In this document: piece by piece, positions 1-8,860 of the stretch
How positions within the stretch are numbered: the first letter of the stretch is position 1
How the letters are laid out: every line of letters starts with the position of its first letter
Assembly (NCBI GenBank): GCA_023374045.1
Contig: CM041777.1
Coordinates: forward strand, 460,592,251 to 460,656,250
Length of the DNA stretch: 64,000 bases
Reading direction: 5' to 3'
Source: Limonium bicolor
Taxonomy: Eukaryota > Streptophyta > Magnoliopsida > Caryophyllales > Plumbaginaceae
Notes under the pieces: model-generated
Seen by the model: the letters and a program-made list of their open reading frames with translations, nothing else
Told to the model about the DNA's origin: nothing
Databases searched by the model: none
Translations under genes and position numbers: made by a program

Positions 1-384
1 CCAGCATATCGTTTGCTGAGCCCTTCAATGGGCAAAACATTTTAGGTTATTGATTGAAGACACAAGCCGGAGTGCGGGGAACAGGGTAGCTGATGTGTTC
101 TCAATAAACACTTTAGTTTTATTGTGTACTGTATTTGGAGTTTGTTGTATTTCATTTAGATGCTCAGTTTGGATTTGATTTGTAATATTAAGAGTGCTCA
201 GTATCTGTTCATCACAGCGGTGAGGAGTTGAAGTTGATGGATGGAGTAAGGTTGTCTTGTTACTCACATGGGTGAGTAACGGCGTGTAACACCAACGTTA
301 GATAGTTTTATTTTCCGCTGCGAATGTTATTTATTATGTTACGACTTGCGCTTATATTACAGGTTTAGGATTAGGGGTGTTGCA
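1..384 (+). repeat. Element 1 5' LTR, 3' portion (Ty3/gypsy chromovirus)
   Basis: This stretch matches 13702-14085 with about nine differences by eye. It is the end of the 5' LTR, whose start lies left of the window. It ends in GTTGCA, where the 3' copy has GTTACA, and a primer-binding site follows six bases later. The low divergence between the two LTRs suggests a fairly recent insertion. The 80-codon antisense ORF in it recurs in the 3' LTR only because the LTRs are duplicates. Confidence 0.88.
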
Positions 385-389
385 AAAGG

Positions 390-401
390 TGGTATCAGAG
401 C
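390..401 (+). promoter_or_regulatory. Primer-binding site for initiator tRNA-Met
   Basis: TGGTATCAGAGC is complementary to the 3' end of plant initiator tRNA-Met, the usual primer for minus-strand synthesis in plant Ty3/gypsy elements. It starts six bases after the LTR end. The same 12-mer recurs at 26798 and 32487 after the LTRs of the tandem array. Confidence 0.93.
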
Positions 402-608
402 GTAGTTACGCTCTGATGAAAAGATACTGAGTCAAGAACAGTGAGCATAGGAATTTTGGGGTACGAGGAACGTCTGTGAGGATTCGTGACCTAGAAAGAG
501 AATTCTAGGAATATCTTTATTACTAGTAGTTAACTTTCTTACATATTTATGATTGTGCATGTAAAACGGTGTAACACCGAGTAGTAATAATAGTATACTA
601 TACTATAG
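402..608 (+). other. Untranslated leader of element 1
   Basis: This lies between the primer-binding site and the gag ATG at 609. A short inverted repeat overlaps the primer site: CAGAGCGTAGTTACGCTCTG can fold into a perfect stem, and is also present in the two tandem relatives. I see no coding content. Confidence 0.6.
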
Positions 609-1381
609 ATGTCAAGAGCTGGAAGACCACGTGGAGGCAGCAGTGGACGCGGTGGCGAGACACCGGCAGTTGTCCCAGAGATACCAGGCCTAGTAGAGGC
701 CATGGCAGCCTTCGCCACACAGCTAGGAGCTCAATTTGCGGGAGTCATGCCCCACCCGCCGCAGCCCAGAGAAACCAACTGGTTGAAGAGCGTTGCAGAT
801 GCTAGAGTACCGACGTATTCAGGGGAACCAGACCCCGCCGCACTACAGAAGTTCATTGTGGAACACCAGAAGGCATTCAAGGCTGTCAGAGTTCCAGAAG
901 ACCAGAAGGTCGACATAGCAGTGTACAACCTGAAGGACGCAGCTGACATTTGGTGGCGGTCTGCCGAGGGCCACCACAGGGCTACACCAGACTTTGGATG
1001 GACAACATTTGTGGAAGTGTTGCGGGAGAAGTACTACCCCGAACACCTTAAGCAGAGAAAGAGGCAAGAATTCGAGACTCTGATCCAGGGGAGTCAGACG
1101 GTTGACCAGTACTACGCACGGTTCATCAGCCTACTAGATTACATACCAGGGGTCGACTACTCCGACACCGTGAAGATTCAAAAATTTAGAGGAGGTTTAC
1201 AATACCATATCCAGGGCGCCATGGGAGCATTACGTTTCACCACTATCCAAGAATGCTACGACGCTGCATCAGCAACCGAGTTAATGCTTCAATCCAGGGA
1301 AGAGGCCCAAGGAAAGAAGATAAAGAATACTGAAGGAGAAGATGGGGGAGCAACCTCTGGCGGTTACTACAAGAAGGGAAA

Positions 1382-1459
1382 GTAAGAAACCGTTGATTGA
1401 GATGGAATACCCATATATTACCTACACTTAGTTTGGTCACTAACCTAAACCTTCAACAG
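1382..1459 (+). other. Putative intron 1 inside gag (78 bp)
   Basis: Donor GTAAGA follows GGGAAA, and the acceptor is CTTCAACAG. The segment contains stops in the gag frame. Removing it restores a basic gag linker (KKKGRKDF and onward) in the same frame (phase 2). It is AT-rich like plant introns. Confidence 0.65.
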
Positions 1460-1581
1460 GAAATTCTTTGATAAAAAGAAGGGGCGGAAGGACTTCCATG
1501 GTCAGAAGACGAAGGAGCAAGTCCCTCGTCTGACCGGCCCAGCTATTGATGCTCAGCCACTTAGATCGGCACCACCTAAGG

Positions 1582-1655
1582 GTAAGGATACCCACCTCTC
1601 ACTTAACCAAATTTTTTAGATACACCTTTACTAAACCATGTTGTATAAACAATAG
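1582..1655 (+). other. Putative intron 2 inside gag (74 bp)
   Basis: Donor GTAAGG follows CCTAAGG, and the acceptor is AACAATAG with a T-rich stretch upstream. Removal joins the linker to the zinc-knuckle exon in frame (phase 1). Confidence 0.65.
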
Positions 1656-2021
1656 GCAATAAGCCAACCCAGCGCCACTACTACTGTAAGCGCTGTGGAA
1701 ATGATCACCCCGGCGTAGATTGTTTAGGCAAGAAGGTGGAGTGCCGCTATTGCAAAAAGGAAGGCCATAGAGAGTATGAATGTTTTTCCAACCTAGGGAG
1801 CCGAGTATACAAGGGATCTAGAGGTTCACAGAGGACACCAGCTACAGAGGCGGGCGGACCCAGAGGAGGTCAAGCGCCGCAGAGTAACACCTACACTAGA
1901 GGACCATGAGGACAACCATCCTCATCCGAAAGTCAGAAGGGAAAGGAGATAGTTCCAGGAAGAAACACCTTGTACTCAGTGGGAACTTCAGGCGCTGAGG
2001 CTAGCGCTCAGCGAGAAACCG

Positions 2022-2154
2022 GTAAGCCTAGAATCTAAACCAAAAGCATGATGCATGAATGTGTGTTTACAGTTGTTCAGTCGATGGGACTTGTATGTGT
2101 TTAGTGTGAATCAAAGTTAGAGAGACCTAACTTAGGAAACCTCTCACCTAATAG
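2022..2154 (+). other. Putative intron 3 joining gag to AlkB (133 bp)
   Basis: Donor GTAAGC follows GAAACCG, and the acceptor is CACCTAATAG. Its phase 1 matches intron 2 and puts the downstream AlkB frame in register with gag. Alternative acceptors at 2072, 2104 and 2120 lead quickly to stops or to the wrong frame. The exact acceptor needs transcript evidence. Confidence 0.55.
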
Positions 2155-2894
2155 GATGCTTTGACATTTGTTTTCCCTTACCTATGAGACCGAGATCACC
2201 TGAGCCTATGTGCGAAGGTCGGGAATATCCAGAGGCAGAATGCCAAGTACTTTGACCCGGCATGATCCTACTCAAGCAATACTTAACTCTAGATGAACAA
2301 ATAGCTATTTTAAACTAATGTAGAACTTTGGGAGTAGGCCTTGGAGGATTTTATACTCCAGGATATGAGAGTGGATCAAAACTTAAATTGTATATGATGT
2401 GTATGGGTAAGGATTGGGATCCACAAACTAGGTTGTATCGAGAAGTAAGAAAGGTAGATGGAGCACTAGTTCCTAGGATACCCGATATTTTTCAAACTTT
2501 AGTGACATAAGCGGTCAAGATTGCACAACAATTAGAAACCAACCCTATACCGGACGTGAAAGCCGATGTTTGCATTGTGAACTTCTATGAGAAAGGGGGA
2601 AAACTTGGATTACACCAGAACCGAGATGAGACATCTGAGTCAATTACCAAAGGGATACCAGTTGTATCATTCTCCATTGGAGATGATGCTCAATTTTTAT
2701 ACAGTGATCAGAAGAGGATGGATAAGGCGAACAAGATTATTTTGAAGTCAGGAGACGTATTGATATTTGGTGTAGAATCCAGATTAGTGTACCATGGGAT
2801 TAAGAGCATTAAGTTGGATACAGCCCCATCAATCTTAGTAAATACTACCCATTTGAATCCAGGACGATTAAATTTGACGTTTAGGCAATATTGA
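2155..2894 (+). pseudogene. AlkB-like 2-oxoglutarate/Fe(II) dioxygenase domain inside the gypsy polyprotein
   Basis: AlkB proteins oxidatively demethylate nucleic acids. The frame from 2157 carries PGMILLKQYLTLDEQI, then GVGLGGFYTPGYESG and MMCMGKDWDPQT, all like plant ALKBH1-type proteins. Then come NFYEKGGKLGLHQ, VVSFSIGDDAQFLY, SGDVLIFG, a distal His (codon 2793-2795) and the signature RLNLTFR, which fits RxNxTxR. The first iron motif should be HxD, but here it is H-Q-N (His 2613-2615, Asn 2619-2621), so this copy should not bind iron normally. In-frame stops at 2253, 2316 and 2508 also break it; the terminal TGA is 2892-2894. The domain is uninterrupted by introns over about 740 bp. It lies between the gag zinc knuckles and the protease, so it was part of the element. 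It could have come from a host ALKBH gene or from a virus. Confidence 0.88.
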
Positions 2895-5800
2895 TGTAAT
2901 TATAGAGCTTGTATGTAAGAATCATTGGGTTAATGAATGGCATTTTAATTCCTTTGAGACAAACACCCCAACCTCACAATCTTACGAATTGTTAACCCCA
3001 AACCACGAGTCTAATGGAGGAGCAGTGCTGAATGTGTTGGACAAGACCGAGGCCAAGGATAAGGGGAATGTCATCATGGGAACCTTTACAGTAAATGGCG
3101 TGAGTGCATCGATACTGTTCGATTCAGGAGCGTCTCATTCCTTTATATCCTCTACATTAGCAAGGAAGTTAGAGACAACCCCTGAGCCTTTCTCAGATTT
3201 CATAGTCACACTACCGACGAAGGAGAGAGTGAGGTGCACGAAACTACACAAGGGAGTTCAGATTAATATCATGGATGAAGAGTTTCACGCGGACTTGATT
3301 GAGCTAGATAATTTAGGTTTTGACATCATCATGGGCATGGATTGGCTTCAGAAATATAAAGGTCGACTACATTGCGCGGAGCATAGATTACTACTGAAGA
3401 GCCCAAAGGGCAAGACAGTTTCATATCGCAGTACACCAAGAGAACCTACTTTCAAGCTAGTATCTGCCTTAACCTTGATGAAGAAAGTGAAGAAGGGACA
3501 ACCAGTCTATTTGTGCTATGTCCAGGACATGAGGCAAGAAGAGCAGACACGGTCAGATATACCAGTCGTCTCAGATTACCCTGATTTATTTCCTGAAGAG
3601 TTATCAGGGATGAAACCTAAGCGAGATGTGGAGTTCTCCATCGACTTAATACCAGGCACGGGGCCTATTGCTAAAGCACCCTACAGAATGGCACCAGCGG
3701 AGATGAAAGAGCTGAAGATTCAGTTAGAATATCTGCTTGACAAAGGTTTCATCAGACCGAGTGCATCACCATGGGGAGCACCAGTTTTGTTTGTAAAGAA
3801 AAAGGATGGTAGCATGCGACTATGCATTGACTATAGGGAGCTTAACGTAGTCACGGTGAAGAACAAGTACACGTTACCACGGATTGACGATTTGTTTGAC
3901 CAATTAAGAGGCGCTATAGTTTTCTCAAAGATTGACCTGAGATAAGGATATCACCAGATACGGATAGCGGATGGAGATATAGAGAAGACAACTTTTTGAA
4001 CGCGCTATGGGCACTATGAGTTCACAGTTATGCCATTTGGCTTGTCGAACGCCCCAGCAATATTCATGGACCTTATGAACCGGTTATTCAGGGAGCAGTT
4101 AGACTCATCGGTAGTTGTATTCATAGATGACATTCTAGTTTATTCTAAGACCAAGGACGAGCACGAGGTGCATCTGAGGCAAGTTTTGCAGACCATGAGA
4201 GAGAATCAATTGTATGCCAAGCTTTCAAAATGTGATTTCTGGCTAGACAGTGTATCTTTTCTAGGGCATGTAATATCAGCCAGCGGTATATCTGTAGATC
4301 CTGCGAAGATTGAGGCAGTTAAGTCTTGACCGAGACCGAAGACAGTGACAGATATCCGTAGTTTCTTGGGATTAGCTAGTTACTATCGCAGATTTGTGCA
4401 AGACTTCTCCAAACTGGCGAAACCAATGACGATCCTGATGAAGAAAGATTCTCCATTTGTATGGACTGAAGATTGCGAGCATTCCTTTCAGACACTAAAG
4501 GATCTACTGACGTCGGCACCAATACTCACCATTCCAGAGGGGACCGACAGATTTGAAGTATATTGTGATGTCTCAGGCACAGAGATAGGGTGTGTACTTA
4601 TGCAGAATGGCAAGGTTATCGCTTATGCATCGCGACAGCTGAAGAAACACGAAGAGAACAACCCGACTCATGATTTAGAATTGGGAGCAGTTGTGTTTGC
4701 ACTGAAGATCTGGCGCCACTACTTATATGGAGTTACAGTGATAGTCTACTCAGATCATAAGAGCCTTCAGCATTTATTCACTCAGAAGGAGCTTAATATG
4801 AGACAGAGGCGATGGGTTGAGTTTCTGAAGGACTACGACATCAACCTCAGGTACAAGGAGGGCAAGGCAAATGTAGTTGCTGACGCCCTGAGCCGTAGAG
4901 CTCATACATTATTTGCCATGACAGGAGACAACAGCCTCATCGAGGAGGTACATTGTGCTCAGAATAATGACCAGTACATGAAGACTATCAGACAGCAGTT
5001 GACTGACAATATCTTTGAGAGGCAAAAGTATGATTTTGAACTCAGTGGAGATGGGTTAATCAGACTGAATGGCCGTTTGTGCATTCCAGAGTCTAGCCCC
5101 GACTTGAAGGAAAAGATATTACAGGAAGCTCATTGCTCATCCTTATCAGTACACCTAGGGGCATCGAAGATGTACAAGGATCTGAAATTACATTTCTGGT
5201 GGAGTGGTATAAAGAAAGATGTTGCAGAATTTGTGGCAAGATGTATGACGTGTCAGAAAGTGAAATTTGAGCACCGGAGACCGGGCGGTTTAGTACAGCT
5301 AATGCCCATTCCATATTGGAAGTTCGAGGATATATCCATGGATTTCGTTGTCAGTCTTCCACCGACTAGAGGAGGTGCTAACATGATATGGGTCATCGTC
5401 GACAGGCTGACGAAGGTAGCAAAGTTCATTCCTATCAAGGACACTTGGAAAGTTCCCAAACTGGCGGACCTTTTCCAGAGAGAGATCATTAGATACCTCG
5501 GTGTACCTAAGTCTATTGTGTTAGATAGAGATTCAAGATTTGTTTCCAGATTCTGGCAGCAAGTTCAGGAGGCATTGGATACGAAGCTGAAGCTAAGTAC
5601 AACCTTCCATCCACAGACAGATGGTCAGAGTGAAAGAACAATTCAAACATTAGAGGACATGCTTAGAGCTTGTACCTTAGACTTCTAGGAAAGCTGGATA
5701 GATCGACTACATTTAATCGAGTTTGCGTACAACAACAGCTACCATGCATCCATTTAGATGCCACCATTCCAGGCATTGTACGGCAGGCCATGCAGGACAC

Positions 5801-5944
5801 CACTATATTGGGACGAGCCCAGTTAGAACATCATCTTAGGGCCAGAGTACCTAGACCAGATGAAAGAGGATATTATGCAAATACGCAAGAACATGAAGAT
5901 AGCCCAGGACAGACAGAAGTCATATGCTGACGTCCGTAGGAGAG
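2878..5944 (+). pseudogene. pol of element 1: protease, reverse transcriptase, RNase H, integrase (5' part)
   Basis: This encodes the replication and insertion enzymes of a Ty3/gypsy chromovirus. The frame is open from 2878, overlapping the AlkB frame by 17 nt in another register. Order: aspartic protease with [10 protein letters not shown] (catalytic Asp codon 3121); reverse transcriptase with [26 protein letters not shown] and FIDDILVYS (about 4120); RNase H with [16 protein letters not shown] and SDHKSLQHL; integrase with a His/Cys zinc domain (about 5130-5260), an Asp in [18 protein letters not shown] and the TDGQSERT Glu region. In-frame stops are at 3943, 3997, 4327, 5686 and 5755. The rest of integrase continues after an inserted solo LTR, at 7963. 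Order and chromodomain place it with Tekay-type chromoviruses. Not functional as it stands. Confidence 0.94.
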
Positions 5945-7957
5945 TGTTGGCCAAAATAGTAGTTAAACTAGCTTGCTAATTATGGGCAGTGAACCCAATC
6001 TTTGTAGTACAACAAGGTCGTATCCACAGAGACTTCGCAATTATCTAATTAATTATCCAGTTTAGCAAATGTACAAAAAGGCAAATAAAAATGCATAAAA
6101 TGTAAATTGGGGTTTAGCCGGAGGCAAGCTTGATTTTCAGAATTAGTACAGAAATAATAAATACAGTAAAATAAAGTAAATGGATGGAAAAAGGTATCCT
6201 AGGATAGGGGGGAATTTCCTAAATTACTTAAACAATTTTATAATCCTGTCTCAAATATTTATTGCCTATTAGAGTTAATGATTGTCAGTTACGAACTCCT
6301 ATTAATAGCCTTAGTATTTTCCTGCTTAATCCGGAGTGTAAATACCAAGATTAATTCCTTTGTGGTACTTTGACTATCTCAAAATCATATATTGATAGCT
6401 ACCAAATAAATGCAGTATTTTGTCAGAATAAGCATTTAACAATATTTGCTGAAAGGAATTAAAACAAGTTTAATAAGTGAAACAGGTGATAAATATTTAT
6501 TTAAGTACAGACAATAATTATAATCCTAATTTGCTCTTATTTGTCTGTTTAAGAATTAATCTTGTGGCCTTCCTAAATCATAGATAAGGATAACTCTTAA
6601 TTAAATCAATAGACTTTTTACAATCAGAAAAAGTCTAAAATCATTAATTAGCTTTAAGTGAGAATTCTTTTTTTAACAGCGATGGATTTTATCTGCTAAT
6701 CAAGGAGATAATATCTAACGTTTTTCTCTCTTTGTGGTCTATTCTCAGATTTACAAAATCATTGAAATAAGAGAAACCGTAAATGCATAAAAATGATCAG
6801 TTCTTAAGCATTTAATAATTTAGAGAGACAAAACAAATATTTAATAAGCAAACTTGGTATTAATAATAAGTCTGAATTATTTAGGGTCAAACCCCATCCT
6901 AGGATACGAGTAAAATCACTCAGACATTAACAGTAATAAAAAGGAAACAGAAATAGCCATTAATTTGGAGACTGCCGGCGGAGACTGGACTGCGATTCGC
7001 TTCTGCTCCAGCTCCCTTTTCTTCTGTTCTTCTTATCGCGCTTCTGCTGTGTGGTGGAATGAAGAATAAAACTAAAATGGAGAAGGGGAGATAAGAGGAT
7101 GGAATGGATCGTGGGAGTGAGCGATGGTTTATTTACTGGATGGGATGATACGTCTACTGCTTTGGATTGTGAGGAAGGGAATTATTTTTGAGCAGAAGGC
7201 TCGTTGGTTTATATAGAGAAAGGAAGGAGAGGAAGGAAGGAGAAAGGCTGGATCACGCGTGAAGATAAGGGAGGTGCCAGTTGATTGCTCAATTGATTGC
7301 TCTCATTTATTGCAGGGGACAAGCGTGTGTAGAGTAGATGGATAAGCAGACAGTGGACGAGTGGACGAGTTGCAGGCGAAGGCAAGTTGGAGACGACGAC
7401 GGGCGAAGAAGATAAGCTCGCTCGCGTTAATTTCAGATCTGGATTTTACACGCGTCCGCCTCTGCGTCCGCATGACAACCAGGCGGTTGCATGTTGGTGT
7501 CACGTCCGCTTGTGTACCAGGCGGTTGCACTTGCTGATTGAGAGGCGGTAGTCTCACGGGGTTGTCCTCTATCGTCCGCATGCATGCATTCTCACGTCCG
7601 CCCACTAAGACCGCCCAAACAACAGGCGGTTGCCTGAGTCTGGCCGCCCTCAAGTCCGCCCAATAATGAGGCGGTTGCAACCTGTTGTCGTAACTTATTT
7701 CCTTCCAATTCCAACTTCGACCGGCTCTAGATTCTTCGTTTGGACTCCGTTTTCTGAGCCGTTTGCGTCTATGTGTTCATCTCTTCGTCTATTTTACTTC
7801 CAGCTTGGTTTTCCTCATGTTAAACCAATAAATTTGTGAGATAAACAATAAAACATAAACTAGAGGAAAACTAACCGAAGTGGAGAAATGAGCAAGAAAA
7901 GTGCTAATATTATATATAAAATACACCTATAAAACATGCTCATTTGGACACTTATCA
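5945..7957 (-). mobile_element. Athila-like solo LTR inserted in integrase of element 1
   Basis: The 2013-bp insert starts TGTTGG and ends TTATCA on the plus strand, and is flanked by the perfect 5-bp duplication GAGAG (5940-5944 and 7958-7962). Removing the insert and one duplicate rejoins the integrase frame. Its sequence is related to the LTR at 59477-61075, sharing blocks around GGGTTTAGCCGGAGGCAAGC and AAACATGCTCATTT. That LTR reads on the minus strand. No internal region is present, so it is a solo LTR left by recombination between two LTRs. A GC-rich stretch (about 7455-7680) repeats CGTCCGC and AGGCGGTTG in complementary pairs. Confidence 0.9.
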
Positions 7958-8396
7958 GAGAGACCTCGAGTTCACAGTAGGCGATCGAGTCTTCCTTAGA
8001 GTTTCACCTATGAAGGGAATTTTCAGATTTGGGCAGAAGGGCAAGCTTAGCCCGAAGTATGTAGGACCGTACCTTATTACAGAGCGAGTGGGCCCCTTAG
8101 CTTACAAATTAGATTTACCTGTTGAGCTTGGGAGAGTGCACAATGTGTTTCACATTTCTCAGCTAAAGCAGTATGTGCCTTACCCATCACATGTCTTAGA
8201 GCCCGAGACACTCGAGCTAGATCCTACACTTAGATATGAGGAGACCCCTGTTCGCATCTTAGACTCCAAGACTAGGGAGACCAGGAACAAGACCATTAGA
8301 ATGGTCAAGGTTCTGTGGTCAAACCACGACATTGAGGAGGCGACATGGGAGTTAGAAGACTCCATGCAAGACAAGTATCCAGCACTTTTCTCTTAG
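7958..8396 (+). pseudogene. Integrase C-terminus and chromodomain of element 1
   Basis: This continues the integrase frame after the solo LTR. It contains the C-terminal GPY/F-type segment (GPYLITERVGPLAYKL), followed by the conserved HNVFHISQLKQYVP. A chromodomain-like end follows (EETPVRILDSKTRE, VKVLWSNH, EATWELEDSM) and stops at 8396. Chromodomains of chromoviruses direct insertion, usually to heterochromatin. This segment has no internal stop, unlike upstream pol. Confidence 0.92.
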
Positions 8397-8860
8397 ATTG
8401 TGTATACTTGTGGGGGTACGTGGGCGTAACCCTTTTAAGGGGGGTAGAGCACCACATGTGACTTTCATATTTACAGTCTGGTTTTGGTTATTGTTTGGTT
8501 GTTTGTGTTTGATTGTGCACATGTGTGCACTTGAGTGAATGGTTATTGATGTGTTCTATGTAACACTTGGTATGGATGTGTTCTATGTAACACTTGGATG
8601 GTTAATAAAAGCACACTTATTTGCTTTACAGTATTTACCAAATTACTTATGATGTGATTACATTGATTATCACAAACAAAGGATATGTGTGTATGTACGA
8701 GTTGCATACACTCAGATTACTGATGGAATTTAGAGTTACCAATATAGTATTGGCACCCAGGAATGATAAGTATACAGGGAATAGATATGAGGAACTTGAT
8801 TCCATGGGATAAGTAAGTATAAGCTATGACTTCGGGACGAAGTCCTTTTAAGGGGGGTAG
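8397..8860 (+). other. 3' untranslated region of element 1 with two polypurine tracts
   Basis: No coding content. A first AAGGGGGGTAGAGC tract lies at 8437-8450, preceded by GTGGGCGTAACCC. A second AAGGGGGGTAGA tract lies at 8849-8860, preceded by GGGACGAAGTCC and directly touching the LTR. The second is the expected plus-strand primer; the first looks like a duplicated or internal tract. A 23-bp sequence starting GATGTGTTCTATG occurs twice near 8549 and 8575. Confidence 0.7.

Larger units (their letters stand above)
609..2021 (+). pseudogene. gag of element 1 (capsid/retrotransposon gag plus zinc knuckles), spliced model
   Basis: The structural protein that packages element RNA. The first open stretch (609-1382, ATG at 609) is a 258-residue retrotransposon-gag domain with typical stretches such as SGEPDPAALQKF, WWRSAE and FRGGLQYHIQGAM. 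The rest becomes readable if two short GT-AG introns (1382-1459 and 1582-1655) are removed. It then continues in frame through a basic linker (1460-1581) to two knuckle-like motifs, C-x2-C-x3-H-x4-C and a canonical C-x2-C-x4-H-x4-C (about 1690-1785). A Ser/Gly/Arg-rich tail follows. One in-frame TGA at 1907-1909 breaks the reading. A GT at 2022 begins a third putative intron leading to AlkB. The family is clear; the introns are inferred from reading frame and splice dinucleotides only. Confidence 0.82.

Noticed and set aside
25..267. 80-codon minus-strand ORF, nearly identical to the one at 13726-13968
   Set aside because: The two copies lie in the two LTRs of the same element, so their identity reflects LTR duplication, not selection on a protein.
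390..410. Possible tRNA gene suggested by the tRNA-like GGTATCAGAGC phrase
   Set aside because: It is a primer-binding site complementary to a tRNA end; no cloverleaf can be drawn around it.
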